Notes: generated by a model from the letters alone, not told the origin. Numbered from the stretch's first letter, positions 9,138-18,924 are shown. The stretch is DNA of 64,000 nt from Pseudomonas akapageensis (GCF_011355085.1 NZ_VXCP01000016.1:124001-188000), one strand, 5' to 3'. Made by a program: numbers and translations.

Positions 9138-10216
9138 GCGATCAATTCCTTGGTGTCAGTGAAACCCAATCGTTCGCCTTGATAGCTGCCATCCTGAACT
9201 CGACGGCACCACTCCAGGTTATCCAGATACCATTGCACAGTCTTGCGCAAGCCAGTTTCAAAAGTTTCCTTTGGTACCCAGCCTAGCTCATGTTCGATTT
9301 TGCTTGCATCGATAGCATATCGAAGGTCATGTCCCGGTCGGTCCTGGACGAAGGTGATCAGATCAGCGTAATGAGCGACCCCGGCAGGACGTTGTGGAGC
9401 CAATTCTTCCAGCAGAGTGCAGATACCCCGAACCACATCGATGTTTTTCTGCTCATTGTGGCCGCCAATGTTGTAGGTCTCGCCGACCTTGCCTTCGGTC
9501 ACGACTTTGAACAGTGCGCGCGCATGGTCCTCGACAAACAGCCAGTCACGTATCTGCAGACCGTTGCCATACACCGGTAACGGTTTTCCAGCCAATGCAT
9601 TGAGGATCACCAGAGGGATCAACTTCTCGGGGAAGTGGAATGGCCCATAGTTGTTCGAACAGTTGGTGATCAGTACCGGCAAACCATAAGTCCGCTGCCA
9701 GGCCCGGACCAGATGGTCGGAGGCTGCCTTGCTGGCCGAGTAAGGCGAGCTGGGCGCATAGGGTGTGGTTTCGGTGAACAGGTCGTCGACGCCATGCAGG
9801 TCGCCATAGACCTCGTCGGTGGAAATATGATGAAAGCGGAACGCGGCGCGCCGTTCCTGCGGCAATGACTGCCAGTAGGCGCGACTGGCCTCGAGCAGAC
9901 TGTAGGTACCGACGATGTTGGTCTGAATGAAGGCCGAAGGACCATCGATCGAGCGGTCCACATGGGACTCGGCGGCCAGGTGCATGATTGCGTCGGGTTC
10001 GAAGCGTGCCAGCACGGCGCTGACAGTGGGCTGATCGACGATATCGGCCTGGACGAACTCGTAGCGGGTGTTGGTCGCAATGCTGGCCAGTGATTCCAGA
10101 TTCCCGGCATAGGTCAGCTTGTCGAGGTTCAGTACTTCGTGCTCGGTGTTTTCGATCAGGTGGCGAACCAGAGCCGAGCCGATGAAACCGGCGCCGCCAG
10201 TGATAAGAATTCGCAT
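9134..10216 (-). CDS. rmlB: dTDP-glucose 4,6-dehydratase RmlB
   Basis: A 360-residue extended SDR. The NAD+ loop [14 protein letters not shown] is at the N-terminus, [15 protein letters not shown] follows, and the catalytic [14 protein letters not shown] is near residue 165. It converts dTDP-glucose to the 4-keto-6-deoxy sugar. As the first gene of rmlBACD it must carry the operon promoter, which should lie in the 246-base gap before the divergent gene at 10463; I could not pick out a clear one. Confidence 0.96.
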   Translation of the reverse strand: MRILITGGAGFIGSALVRHLIENTEHEVLNLDKLTYAGNLESLASIATNTRYEFVQADIVDQPTVSAVLARFEPDAIMHLAAESHVDRSIDGPSAFIQTNIVGTYSLLEASRAYWQSLPQERRAAFRFHHISTDEVYGDLHGVDDLFTETTPYAPSSPYSASKAASDHLVRAWQRTYGLPVLITNCSNNYGPFHFPEKLIPLVILNALAGKPLPVYGNGLQIRDWLFVEDHARALFKVVTEGKVGETYNIGGHNEQKNIDVVRGICTLLEELAPQRPAGVAHYADLITFVQDRPGHDLRYAIDASKIEHELGWVPKETFETGLRKTVQWYLDNLEWCRRVQDGSYQGERLGFTDTKELIA

Positions 10217-10462
10217 GTGTATGCCTTTCTTCCAAAACGGACAAATATCGAATTACGCCTGGTAATCAGATCGACGTGGGCTGGATGTCGGCCTACGGCG
10301 TCGAAGGTCCAGAATAGAGCGGTTGTGGAAGATGCACACAGTCCCGAGCGGTGATTTTATCGTCATCCTCCGTCGGCTACTGCATCTTTTTCCAACCAAT
10401 CCACTTGCTTAAAGCCTTGGCCAGTGGCGATATAGCCTCAAAAAAACCATCGAGGCTGTTGT

Positions 10463-13372
10463 ATGTTGCTCTCCACGCTGATCCATCGTTGCAGTTTGCC
10501 AGGCCCTGAAGTGAGTATCGACCAGGCACGGGCGCTGCTTGAGGAACATTATGGCCGAAGCGGCTCATTGTGCTCGTTGGGCAGTCAGCAGGACCTCAAT
10601 TTCCGCGTCGACAGCGACGACGGGCGCTTTGTCCTGAAAATCTGTCATGGCGACTACGCGGCGGTGGAGCTCGAGGCGCAACATGCGGCCCTCGTGCACC
10701 TGGCGGGCAAAGGGTTGCCGGTGCCATCAGTCATTACGGCACGGTCGGGTCGTCAACTCCTGCCATTGGCAGTGAATGGGCAGTCCGTTCAGGTACGCCT
10801 GCTTGACTATATCGACGGCCAATCGCTTACTCAGTTGAAACACATGGGGCCTGAACTGATGGCCGCGCTGGGGCAAATTTGCGCCAAGGTCGATCAGGCG
10901 CTGGCCGATTTCGATCACCCGGGCCTCGAGCGTACCCTGCAATGGGACCCGCGCCATGCGCAGGCACTGATCGACCATCTGCTGCCGGTCATCACCGACG
11001 CCCAGCGCAATGCCCGCATCGCCGATGCCGCCGTGCAAGCAGAAGGGCGGCTGCAGCCATTGCTGGCGCATCTGCCGGTGCAAGCGGTTCACCTGGATAT
11101 CACCGATGACAACGCCGTCTGGCAGCGTGACGCCCAGCGCCATTGGCAATTGCAGGGAATTATCGACTTTGGCGACCTGGTACGCACCTGGCGTATCGCC
11201 GATCTGTCCGTGACCTGCGCCGCGCTGCTGCATCATGCCGAGGGCGATCCGCTGCGCATCCTCCCGGCAGTCCAGGCATATCACGCGATCAATCCACTCA
11301 CCCGGGAAGAATTGCAGGCGCTGTGGCCTCTGATCGTTGCGCGTGCGGCCGTGCTGGTGCTCAGTGGTGAGCAGCAGGTCAGCATTGACCCGAATAATAG
11401 CTACAGCCGTGACAACCTGACCCATGAATGGGAAATCTTCGATGTCGCGACCTCTGTACCTTTCGAGCTGATGGAAGCCGCCATCCTGGAAAGCGTTGGT
11501 ATGGCGCTCCCACCACTGAAACTGGAAGGCGCAGCACCGCTGTTGCCGGAGTTGGCAGGAAAGGACTTCGCTCGCGTCGACCTGGGTGTGCTCAGCCCAT
11601 TTTTCGAAGCCGGGAACTGGCAGCAGGAAGGTATCGATCAGTCCCTGCTTTGCGAGCAAGCCGGGAAAACTGGCCTGGCAACTTCGCTGTATGGCCAGTA
11701 CCGCCTGTCGCGTACACGCATAGACACTGCGCAGGAGCCCGAGACCTGCGCCCTGCATGTTGAGTTGCATGTGCCTTCTAACACCCTGGTTCAGGCGCCG
11801 TTTGCCGGGACTTGGCAGCAAACCGCCGATGGTGCGCTGGTGTTGACCAGTGAACACGCCACTTTACGACTGTGGGGCGTGACCGTCGAAACGCCAACCG
11901 AGGTATCGGTCAATCAAGGCCGGCGGCTGGGTTACAGCAACGGTCCGCTCCTGGTGCAGTTGTGCCGCGACGCCGACATATGCCCACCACTGTTCACGAC
12001 CCCATCACGCGCCGCTGCATGGTTGGCCTTGTGCCCTTCACCACGGGAACTGCTCGGTTTCGACTGCGATGCCGAACCGCTCGTCGACCCGGCCGATCTG
12101 CTTGCCCGCCGTGACGCCAGCTTTGCCCGCTCGCAGAAGCACTACTACGAAGCTCCACCGCAGATCGAACGCGGCTGGCGCAACCACCTCATCGACATGC
12201 AGGGTCGTTCCTACCTGGATATGCTCAACAACGTCGCAGTGCTGGGTCACGGCCATCCACGCATGGCCGCCGAGTCGGCTCGCCAGTGGTCGCTGCTCAA
12301 TACCAACTCACGTTTCCACTATGCCGCCATCGCCGAGTTCTCCGAGCGCTTGCTGGAGCTGGCACCAGAGGGTATGGACCGGGTTTTCCTGGTCAACAGC
12401 GGCACCGAGGCCAATGACCTGGCCATTCGCCTGGCCTGGGCCTACAGCGGCGGTCGTGATGTGCTCAGCGTGCTCGAGGCTTACCATGGCTGGTCGGTGG
12501 CCACCGATGCCATTTCCACCTCCATCGCCGATAACCCGCAGGCCTTGAGCACCCGGCCTGAGTGGGTGCACCCGGTAACTGCTCCGAACACCTATCGCGG
12601 TGCGTTCCGCGGTACCGACAGCACTGCGGACTATGTGCGCAGCGTCGACGAGACCCTTGCGCGCCTGGATGAACAGAAACGCCAGGTCGCGGGTTTCATC
12701 TGTGAGCCGGTCTATGGCAATGCCGGCGGGATTTCCTTGCCGCCGGGCTACCTGCAACAGGTCTATGCCAAGGTCCGCGAGCGTGGCGGTGCGTGTATCG
12801 CGGACGAAGTCCAGGTGGGTTACGGTCGTCTGGGCGAGTACTTCTGGGGCTTCGAAGAGCAAGGCGTGGTGCCGGATATCATTACCATGGCCAAGGGCAT
12901 GGGCAACGGGCAGCCACTGGGTGCGGTCATCACTCGCCGGGAAATTGCCGAAGCGCTGGAAGCCGAGGGTTACTTTTTCTCCTCGGCTGGCGGCAGCCCG
13001 GTCAGTTGCCGGATCGGCATGGCCGTGCTCGATGTCATGGAAGAGGAGGGCCTGTGGGAAAACACTCGGGTCGTCGGCGGCTACTTCAAGGAGCGCCTGC
13101 AGGCGCTGGTCGATCAATATCCATTGGCGGGTGCGGTGCACGGCTCCGGCTTTTACCTGGGCCTTGAGCTGATTCGCGACCGCGCCACCCTGGAGCCGGC
13201 CACTGAAGAGACCGCGGCCTTGTGCAACCGCCTGCGTGAATTGGGGATTTTCATGCAGCCGACCGGCGATTACCTCAACATTCTCAAGATCAAGCCGCCG
13301 ATGTGCACCACCCGCCAGAGTGTGGACCACTTCGTCGACAGCGTGGCAAAAGTGCTGTCAGAGGACTTGTAA
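10463..13372 (+). CDS. Fusion: APH/hydroxylysine-kinase-like domain, degenerate M23-like middle, class III PLP aminotransferase or phospho-lyase
   Basis: A 969-residue three-part protein. Residues about 10-340 form an APH/ChoK-type kinase with HLDITDDN (His210, Asp212, Asn217) and IIDFGD (Asp235). Residues about 375-510 look like a lysostaphin-type M23 beta domain without clear zinc ligands. Residues about 550-969 are a class III PLP enzyme with NSGTEAND, DEVQVGYGR and PLP-binding Lys811 in ITMAKG. The aminotransferase part resembles the ammoniophospholyase group (human AGXT2L1/2), whose partner kinase phosphorylates hydroxylysine or a related amino alcohol. The likely reaction is ATP phosphorylation followed by elimination of phosphate and ammonia, but the substrate is inferred. 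GAGGC near 10451 supports the ATG at 10463. A terminator follows the gene. Confidence 0.82.
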   Translation: MLLSTLIHRCSLPGPEVSIDQARALLEEHYGRSGSLCSLGSQQDLNFRVDSDDGRFVLKICHGDYAAVELEAQHAALVHLAGKGLPVPSVITARSGRQLLPLAVNGQSVQVRLLDYIDGQSLTQLKHMGPELMAALGQICAKVDQALADFDHPGLERTLQWDPRHAQALIDHLLPVITDAQRNARIADAAVQAEGRLQPLLAHLPVQAVHLDITDDNAVWQRDAQRHWQLQGIIDFGDLVRTWRIADLSVTCAALLHHAEGDPLRILPAVQAYHAINPLTREELQALWPLIVARAAVLVLSGEQQVSIDPNNSYSRDNLTHEWEIFDVATSVPFELMEAAILESVGMALPPLKLEGAAPLLPELAGKDFARVDLGVLSPFFEAGNWQQEGIDQSLLCEQAGKTGLATSLYGQYRLSRTRIDTAQEPETCALHVELHVPSNTLVQAPFAGTWQQTADGALVLTSEHATLRLWGVTVETPTEVSVNQGRRLGYSNGPLLVQLCRDADICPPLFTTPSRAAAWLALCPSPRELLGFDCDAEPLVDPADLLARRDASFARSQKHYYEAPPQIERGWRNHLIDMQGRSYLDMLNNVAVLGHGHPRMAAESARQWSLLNTNSRFHYAAIAEFSERLLELAPEGMDRVFLVNSGTEANDLAIRLAWAYSGGRDVLSVLEAYHGWSVATDAISTSIADNPQALSTRPEWVHPVTAPNTYRGAFRGTDSTADYVRSVDETLARLDEQKRQVAGFICEPVYGNAGGISLPPGYLQQVYAKVRERGGACIADEVQVGYGRLGEYFWGFEEQGVVPDIITMAKGMGNGQPLGAVITRREIAEALEAEGYFFSSAGGSPVSCRIGMAVLDVMEEEGLWENTRVVGGYFKERLQALVDQYPLAGAVHGSGFYLGLELIRDRATLEPATEETAALCNRLRELGIFMQPTGDYLNILKIKPPMCTTRQSVDHFVDSVAKVLSEDL

Positions 13373-13386
13373 CACTCCACGGAAAA

Positions 13387-13426
13387 GCCGGTTAAGTCGA
13401 TTGTTATCGGTTTAATCGGCTTTTTT
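13387..13426 (+). terminator. Rho-independent terminator after the kinase-aminotransferase fusion
   Basis: An imperfect stem starting GCCGGTTAA at 13387 and closing TTAATCGGC at 13412-13420 is followed by six T residues at 13421-13426. It separates the fusion gene from aguB. Confidence 0.75.
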
Positions 13427-13585
13427 ACGCCTGCACATTTTGTTTTTCGCCTTTCAATGTCGATTTTTATCGAGTATAAAGGCGTCATCGTCGAGATCGA
13501 AGTCCAGCGCCACCGGGTCGATCCGATTTTGTAATCGGTCGTCTGCCAGGGTCAGTCGACCCAGCAATCCGTTCAGGAGGTTTTC

Positions 13586-14464
13586 ATGAGCCGCACCGTA
13601 ACAGTCGCCGCCACGCAGATGGCCTGTTCCTGGGATCGCCAGGGCAATATCGAAGTCGCCGAGAGGCTGGTCCGCGAAGCGGCCGCCAAGGGCGCGCAGA
13701 TCATCCTGATTCAGGAACTGTTCGAAACCCCGTACTTCTGTCAGAAGCCGAACCCGGACTACCTGCAGCTGGCCACGCCGACTGAAACCAACGCCGCCAT
13801 CGTGCACTTCCAGAAGCTCGCCAAAGAGCTGCAAGTGGTGCTGCCAATCAGCTTCTTCGAGCTGGCAGGGCGCGCGCGCTTCAACAGTATTGCGATCATC
13901 GATGCCGACGGCAGCAACCTCGGGGTTTATCGCAAATCGCATATCCCGGATGGCCCTGGCTACCACGAAAAGTACTACTTCAATCCGGGCGATACCGGCT
14001 TCAAGGTCTGGCAGACCCGCTACGCCAGGATCGGCGTCGGCATCTGCTGGGACCAGTGGTTCCCTGAGTGTGCGCGCAGCATGGCGCTGCAAGGCGCGGA
14101 AATCCTGTTCTACCCGACCGCAATCGGCAGCGAACCACACGACAAGACCATCAGCTCGCGTGATCACTGGCAACGTGTACAACAAGGCCATGCCGGCGCC
14201 AACCTGATGCCGCTGGTCGCCAGCAACCGCATCGGCAACGAAGAGCAGGACGGTTACGACATAACCTTCTACGGCTCGTCCTTCATTGCCAACCAGTTCG
14301 GTGAGAAAGTAGAGGAACTGAACGAGACCGAAGAGGGCGTGTTGGTGCACACTTTCGACCTGGACAAACTCGAGCACACCCGCAGTGCCTGGGGCTCATT
14401 CCGCGATCGCCGTCCCAACCTGTACGGCGCGCTGAAGACCCTCGACGGCTCGCTGGAATCCTGA
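13586..14464 (+). CDS. aguB: N-carbamoylputrescine amidase AguB
   Basis: A 292-residue nitrilase-superfamily enzyme. The Glu-Lys-Cys triad is Glu44 (LIQELFETPYF), Lys117 (YRKSHIPDG) and Cys154 (GVGICWDQWFPE). It hydrolyses N-carbamoylputrescine to putrescine, CO2 and ammonia. CAGGAGG just before 13586 is a strong ribosome site. It lies upstream of aguA with an 89-base gap holding a CCAACGG/CCGTTGG hairpin. Together they convert agmatine to putrescine. Confidence 0.96.
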   Translation: MSRTVTVAATQMACSWDRQGNIEVAERLVREAAAKGAQIILIQELFETPYFCQKPNPDYLQLATPTETNAAIVHFQKLAKELQVVLPISFFELAGRARFNSIAIIDADGSNLGVYRKSHIPDGPGYHEKYYFNPGDTGFKVWQTRYARIGVGICWDQWFPECARSMALQGAEILFYPTAIGSEPHDKTISSRDHWQRVQQGHAGANLMPLVASNRIGNEEQDGYDITFYGSSFIANQFGEKVEELNETEEGVLVHTFDLDKLEHTRSAWGSFRDRRPNLYGALKTLDGSLES

Positions 14465-14553
14465 AAACGGTACTGGGCGCTTGCCCGGTGCTTAACGAGT
14501 TCGGCCAACGGATTGCTCAGGCAGCCCGTTGGCATGATTGAAAAGGCTTAATC

Positions 14554-15660
14554 ATGACTACCCTGACCACTACCCCGCGTGCCGACGGCTTTCATATGCC
14601 AGCCGAATGGGCGCCACAAACCCAGATCTGGATGGTCTGGCCTGAGCGTCCGGATAACTGGCGCCTGGGCGGCAAGCCCGTACAAGCGGCGCATGTTGCC
14701 CTGGCCAAGGCCATCGCTCGTTTCGAACCAGTAACCGTGGCGGTCTCCGCTGCACAGTACGACAACGCTCGCGCCCGCCTGGATGCGCCGAACATTCGTG
14801 TGGTGGAAATCAGCAACGACGACGCTTGGGTTCGCGATACCGGTCCAACCTTTGTGATCAACGATGCCGGCGAAGTCCGTGGCGTCGACTGGGGATTCAA
14901 CGCCTGGGGTGGTTTCGACGGCGGCCTGTACTCGCCGTGGAACCGTGACGAACAGTTGGCCAGCAAGGTGCTTGAAATTGAACGTTGCGATCGTTATCAC
15001 ACTGAAGGCTTTGTCCTTGAAGGCGGCTCGATCCACGTCGACGGCGAAGGTACGCTGATCACCACCGAAGAGTGCCTGCTCAACCGCAACCGCAACCCAC
15101 ACCTGTCCCGGGCGGAAATCGAAGAGATTCTCAGCGCACACCTGGCTGTGGATAGGATCGTTTGGCTGCCGGACGGTCTGTTCAACGATGAAACTGACGG
15201 CCATGTGGATAACTTCTGTTGTTACGTTCGCCCGGGCGAAGTGTTACTGGCCTGGACGGATGATCCTCAAGACCCCAACTATTCGCGCTGCCACGCGGCA
15301 TTGAAGGTGTTGGAAAGCAGTCGGGATGCCAAGGGTCGCTCCTTCGTGGTGCATAAAATGCCGATTCCTGGTCCTTTGTATGCGACTGAAGAAGAGTGTG
15401 CCGGCGTCGATCCGGTGGCCGGAACCCAGGAACGCAACCCGTCGGTGCGACTGGCTGGTTCCTATGTCAACTTCCTGATCGTCAATGGCGGGATCATAGC
15501 GCCGAGCTTCGACGATCCTCGGGATGCGCAGGCTAGAGAGGTTCTGCAGCAATTGTTCCCGCAACATGAAGTGGTCATGGTGCCGGGCCGTGAGTTGCTC
15601 CTGGGGGGGGGGAACATTCACTGCCTGACCCAGCAGCAGCCAGCACCGGCCAAGCGCTGA
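14554..15660 (+). CDS. aguA: Agmatine deiminase AguA
   Basis: A 368-residue PPAD-fold (guanidino-modifying) enzyme. The catalytic cysteine is Cys357 in GGGNIHC near the C-terminus. The acid/His motifs [10 protein letters not shown] and [11 protein letters not shown] are present. It deiminates agmatine to N-carbamoylputrescine, the step before AguB. A run of eight G residues at 15604-15611 codes the glycine loop before Cys357 and is a potential slippage spot, but the frame is intact. A strong terminator follows. Confidence 0.96.
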   Translation: MTTLTTTPRADGFHMPAEWAPQTQIWMVWPERPDNWRLGGKPVQAAHVALAKAIARFEPVTVAVSAAQYDNARARLDAPNIRVVEISNDDAWVRDTGPTFVINDAGEVRGVDWGFNAWGGFDGGLYSPWNRDEQLASKVLEIERCDRYHTEGFVLEGGSIHVDGEGTLITTEECLLNRNRNPHLSRAEIEEILSAHLAVDRIVWLPDGLFNDETDGHVDNFCCYVRPGEVLLAWTDDPQDPNYSRCHAALKVLESSRDAKGRSFVVHKMPIPGPLYATEEECAGVDPVAGTQERNPSVRLAGSYVNFLIVNGGIIAPSFDDPRDAQAREVLQQLFPQHEVVMVPGRELLLGGGNIHCLTQQQPAPAKR

Positions 15661-15675
15661 AAAATAGCGATACTA

Positions 15676-15701
15676 AAAGCCCGTCTTGTACGGGCTTTTT
15701 T
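15676..15701 (+). terminator. Rho-independent terminator of aguBA
   Basis: AAGCCCG at 15677-15683 pairs with CGGGCTT at 15691-15697 around a 7-base loop, followed by a T-run. It lies 15 bases past the aguA stop. Confidence 0.9.
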
Positions 15702-15848
15702 GTACCTGCACGACGACCGGTTGCTCCTTGTGGCACAGCTCTTGTATTCAGTTGAAACTGATTCTCAAGGTAGCGGGGCAGTGCAGTACTGTCACATAAC
15801 TTGGGTAACGTGCACAGCTCACGAAAAGTGGGGGGAGAAAGGGTCAAA

Positions 15849-16049
15849 ATGAATGTAGTCAGTGAGCTGGCTTCGCACCCATCAGCAGTCAATCGCGAAT
15901 CGCTTCAGGTTCTGGCGCAATGGTTGAAGAATAATGGAGCAACCCGGGTCAGGCAGACCGATCCGCGTCGAGCAATTATTGAGCGTTATCCGGCGGGTTT
16001 GATCAACGACGCGGAGCTGGAAGCTCTGCTTGGGATCTGGCACGGCTGA
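15849..16049 (+). CDS. Small conserved hypothetical protein (66 aa)
   Basis: An ORF starting MNVVSELASHPSAVNRESLQ. It has no signal peptide or membrane helix. The central part (LQVLAQWLKNNGATRVRQTD) reads as an amphipathic helix with basic residues. GGGGGAG/AAAGGG upstream gives a plausible ribosome site. The gene stands alone between two strong terminators, so it is likely its own transcription unit. I recognise it only as a Pseudomonas-type hypothetical; the function is unknown. Confidence 0.6.
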   Translation: MNVVSELASHPSAVNRESLQVLAQWLKNNGATRVRQTDPRRAIIERYPAGLINDAELEALLGIWHG

Positions 16050-16061
16050 GCAGGTTTCGAA

Positions 16062-16116
16062 AGGCATACGAAAAAGGCGCCCTCGTGCATAACGACGGCG
16101 CCTTTTTCGTATGCCT
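16062..16116. terminator. Bidirectional terminator with a 20-bp perfect stem
   Basis: Bases 16062-16081 are perfectly complementary to 16097-16116. The GGCGCC core is flanked by A5/T5, so either strand ends in a U-run. The rest of 16050-16343 shows no other gene that I can support. Confidence 0.88.
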
Positions 16117-16343
16117 GTGCCCTGAATAAATGTATCCAGATATCTGAAAAAAGGGGCGGCAACGGCCAAGGGGCAGCAGCAGGTCATGACAAAGGGGGAG
16201 CCGTTGACGCATGATGTGCCAACTCAAAATTTGCGGTTGTGCTTTCAATCCATGTAGAAGACTTAGATGACGACGCGATAGCCGTCGTTGACCAGGATTT
16301 CCAACCACTTCATGTGGGCTCAGCCGAGAGGCGATCAAGGACA

Positions 16344-17234
16344 ATGGGCGAACAACTTAATCATGCCGATTCTCAGGCAACGAGCGTGCCGCTCGTTTCG
16401 GTTGTTGCGCCTTGTTACAACGCGGAGAAGTATCTTCAAGTCGCGATAGAAAGCATCTTTGCCCAGGATTATGAAAATTTCGAAGTCATCATCGTTGACG
16501 ATGGTTCCACCGACAACAGTGTGGCCATGCTGCGCGAGTTGCAGAAGACTTACGATTTTCAACTGTATACCCAGGCCAACCAGGGTGTCAGTGCTACGCT
16601 CAATAATGGTCTGAAGCATGCCAAAGGGGTCTATGTTTCAACGCCCGATCTCGACGATATCATGCTCCCGGGGTCCATCAGCCTGAGGGCAAGGTACCTC
16701 GATGAGCACCCTGAAGTGGGGTGCGTCGGCGCACTGATCATCTATATGGACAGCGAAGGCAACGACACCAAGAAGCAGCGGCCCACTGATATCAAACGTT
16801 TCGATTTCGATGAAATCCTCAGCAGTGCAGTGGTGATCGGTGCACCGGTATCGCTCTACCGTATGGACGCCTTGAAAGCTGCCGGGTTCTACGACCCTTG
16901 CATCAAGGTCCAGGATTTCCAGATGACTTTGAAGATTGCCAAACATGGCTACGAAATCCACGAACTGCCGGTGCATGTCACCCGATATCGACGCCACCCC
17001 AACAACTTGTCTCGCAAGTTCAAGGTGTTGCTGGATGCGGATATGCTGGCGATCGCCCCTTACCACGCTCATCCTGGCTACGAAAAAGGCAGGACGGTGC
17101 TCGTTCATAAAGCGCTGAAATATGCTGTCGTGTCGGACAAAAAATACGCCTGGCGTCTGTTGCGTTCGATACCCTTGCGCCACTTCAATAAAACGACGCT
17201 TCGACGTCTGAGACGCCTGGTTATGCATCACTGA
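16344..17234 (+). CDS. Family 2 glycosyltransferase (GT-A fold)
   Basis: A 296-residue protein. Residues about 15-110 contain the GT2 signature SVVAPCYNAEKYLQVAIESI then EVIIVDDGSTDNS. A DxD-like metal motif is in STPDLDDIMLPGS. A basic C-terminal tail (NKTTLRRLRRLV) could sit on the membrane. It transfers an activated sugar to a surface glycan, LPS or a protein; donor and acceptor are unknown. AAGGAC before the ATG at 16344 supports that start over an upstream one at 16239. The next gene is a sugar O-acetyltransferase, which suggests a shared glycan-decoration role. Confidence 0.87.
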   Translation: MGEQLNHADSQATSVPLVSVVAPCYNAEKYLQVAIESIFAQDYENFEVIIVDDGSTDNSVAMLRELQKTYDFQLYTQANQGVSATLNNGLKHAKGVYVSTPDLDDIMLPGSISLRARYLDEHPEVGCVGALIIYMDSEGNDTKKQRPTDIKRFDFDEILSSAVVIGAPVSLYRMDALKAAGFYDPCIKVQDFQMTLKIAKHGYEIHELPVHVTRYRRHPNNLSRKFKVLLDADMLAIAPYHAHPGYEKGRTVLVHKALKYAVVSDKKYAWRLLRSIPLRHFNKTTLRRLRRLVMHH

Positions 17235-17283
17235 TTCAAGGCACTAGTCGCCTGATACAAAGAACCTTGGGCAAGGATACTGT

Positions 17284-17913
17284 GTGAAGTTTCTGGAAAA
17301 CCTGAAGAACAGAAAAGAGCGAAAGCGCCTTCGCGCGCTGAGCAAACTTGAGCGCAGTGCCGAGAAAATCAGGCTGCGCTACCCACGTTATACCGTGGGT
17401 GTTGGCACTTACGGCATCCCGGAAGTCACCGAGTTTGGTGACGACACGGTATTGAAAGTCGGCAATTACACCTCGATCGCCGCAGGTGTCCAGATCCTGC
17501 TGGGTGGCGAGCATCGCACCGACTGGATCACCACCTACCCATTCCCGGCCATGATCGACGAGGTCAAGGACATCAAGGACTACGCCCCGAGCAAGGGCGA
17601 CGTGGTCATTGGCAGCGACTGCTGGATCTGCACCAACGCGGTTATCCTTTCCGGCGTGACCATCGGCCACGGTGCAATCGTTGCCGCAGGCGCAACGGTC
17701 ACCCGCGATGTGCCTCCGTTTGCCGTGGTTGGTGGCAACCCCTGCAAGTTCATCCGATGGCGTTTCGAGGAAGAAATCCGTGAATTGCTGCTCGAGGCGG
17801 CCTGGTGGGACTGGCCGGTGGATGAAGTCAAGGCAGTCGCCCGCACGCTGTGCAGTTCGGACATGGACAGCTTTATTGCTTACATCAAGGCGCGCAAGGC
17901 GCCGGTGAACTGA
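17284..17913 (+). CDS. CatB-type hexapeptide-repeat O-acetyltransferase
   Basis: A 209-residue left-handed beta-helix protein starting at GTG (17284), preceded by AAGGA. The helix includes GVGTYGIPEVTEFGDDT, VGNYTSIAAGVQILLGGEHR and the hexapeptide turns VVIGSDCWICTNAVILSGVT with the conserved VVGGNPCKFIRWRF end. The family includes chloramphenicol/virginiamycin and sugar acetyltransferases. Beside a GT2 gene, acetylation of a glycan is more likely than drug resistance. It lies 49 bases after the GT2 gene in the same direction. Confidence 0.83.
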   Translation: MKFLENLKNRKERKRLRALSKLERSAEKIRLRYPRYTVGVGTYGIPEVTEFGDDTVLKVGNYTSIAAGVQILLGGEHRTDWITTYPFPAMIDEVKDIKDYAPSKGDVVIGSDCWICTNAVILSGVTIGHGAIVAAGATVTRDVPPFAVVGGNPCKFIRWRFEEEIRELLLEAAWWDWPVDEVKAVARTLCSSDMDSFIAYIKARKAPVN

Positions 17914-18052
17914 GCAGGTCAGGTACCAGCATTCATTACATCACTTAACAAATGATGTTCCCGCACGGGGCTTTTTCCGTCCGGAGCAACGGCCTACATT
18001 TCTTCTCACTCACCTACCCATCATGCCGATGGGAGGCCACAGGAGAAATGTC

Positions 18053-18271
18053 ATGCCTTTCGTCAGCGTACGCATTACCCGTGATGGTGTTACCTCGGAG
18101 CAGAAAGCTCAGGTGATCAGTGAAATCACTGAAACCCTGGAACGGGTTCTCAACAAACGCCCGGACCTGACCCATATCGTAATCGAAGAAGTCGATACCG
18201 ATAACTGGGGCTATGCCGGAATGACCACCACCCAGTACCGAAAACAACTCGCGGAGGAAGGACAGTCATGA
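18053..18271 (+). CDS. Tautomerase (4-oxalocrotonate tautomerase-like)
   Basis: A 72-residue protein starting MPFVSVRITRDGVTSEQK, with the N-terminal proline after the initiator Met that serves as catalytic base in this superfamily. AGGAGAA at 18041-18047 sets the ATG at 18053. The C-terminal WGYAGMTTTQYRKQ resembles PptA/YdcE-type members. The substrate is unknown. The stop overlaps the next gene by four bases. Confidence 0.85.
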   Translation: MPFVSVRITRDGVTSEQKAQVISEITETLERVLNKRPDLTHIVIEEVDTDNWGYAGMTTTQYRKQLAEEGQS

Positions 18272-18924
18272 CCCCGTCCGTCACCATCGATTTTGTCTCC
18301 GATGTAGTGTGCCCTTGGTGCGCCTTGGGCGCCAAGGCACTGGAGCAGGCTATCGCGAACCTGGCCGGTGAAGTCCCGGTGGAACTGACCTACAAACCCT
18401 TCGAATTGAACCCGGACATGCCGGCCGACGGCGAAAACGCTGTCCGGCACATCATGCGCAAGTACGGGCGCAGTGCTGAGGAAGTTGCATCCTCTCAGGA
18501 AACGCTGATGGCCCGTGGCGAGGCCATCGGGTTCCAGTTCGATCTGGAGAAGCGCAGTCACTTCTACAACACTTTTGATGCCCACCGTTTGTTGCAGTGG
18601 GCGTTGCAGGAAGGGCGTCAGCTTGAACTGAAGAAAGTGCTTTTGCGCGCTTATTTCACCGACGGCCAGAATCCGAGTAATCGCGAGACGCTGGTCCGCC
18701 TGGCCGCTGAAGCGGGATTGGACGCGGCGGCCGCGCGTGAGGTGCTGAAGTCCGGAGCGTTTGGTAACGAGGTGCGTGAGCTGGAGGCGTTCTACCGCGA
18801 GCGTGGTATCAATTCAGTACCAGCTCTGGTGCTTAACGGTCGTCACTTGGTGTCGGGGTCGCAATCGGTTGAGTACTATGAACAGGTGATCAGGCAAATG
18901 GCGCAAGCTTCAGGAGAAGCCTGA
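18268..18924 (+). CDS. DsbA-family oxidoreductase (FrnE/HCCA isomerase-like)
   Basis: A 218-residue thioredoxin-fold protein with an inserted helical domain. The redox motif is Cys15-Pro-Trp-Cys18 (DVVCPWCALG), and the cis-proline loop is INSVPALVLNGRHLVSG. There is no signal peptide, so it acts in the cytoplasm, as FrnE proteins do. Co-translation with a tautomerase is seen in other Pseudomonas and hints at detoxification or polyketide-type isomerisation, which is not proven. Confidence 0.9.
   Translation: MTPSVTIDFVSDVVCPWCALGAKALEQAIANLAGEVPVELTYKPFELNPDMPADGENAVRHIMRKYGRSAEEVASSQETLMARGEAIGFQFDLEKRSHFYNTFDAHRLLQWALQEGRQLELKKVLLRAYFTDGQNPSNRETLVRLAAEAGLDAAAAREVLKSGAFGNEVRELEAFYRERGINSVPALVLNGRHLVSGSQSVEYYEQVIRQMAQASGEA

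Noticed and set aside
17284..17913. Chloramphenicol or virginiamycin resistance gene
   Set aside because: The hexapeptide acetyltransferase fold alone does not define drug resistance, and the neighbouring glycosyltransferase favours glycan acetylation.
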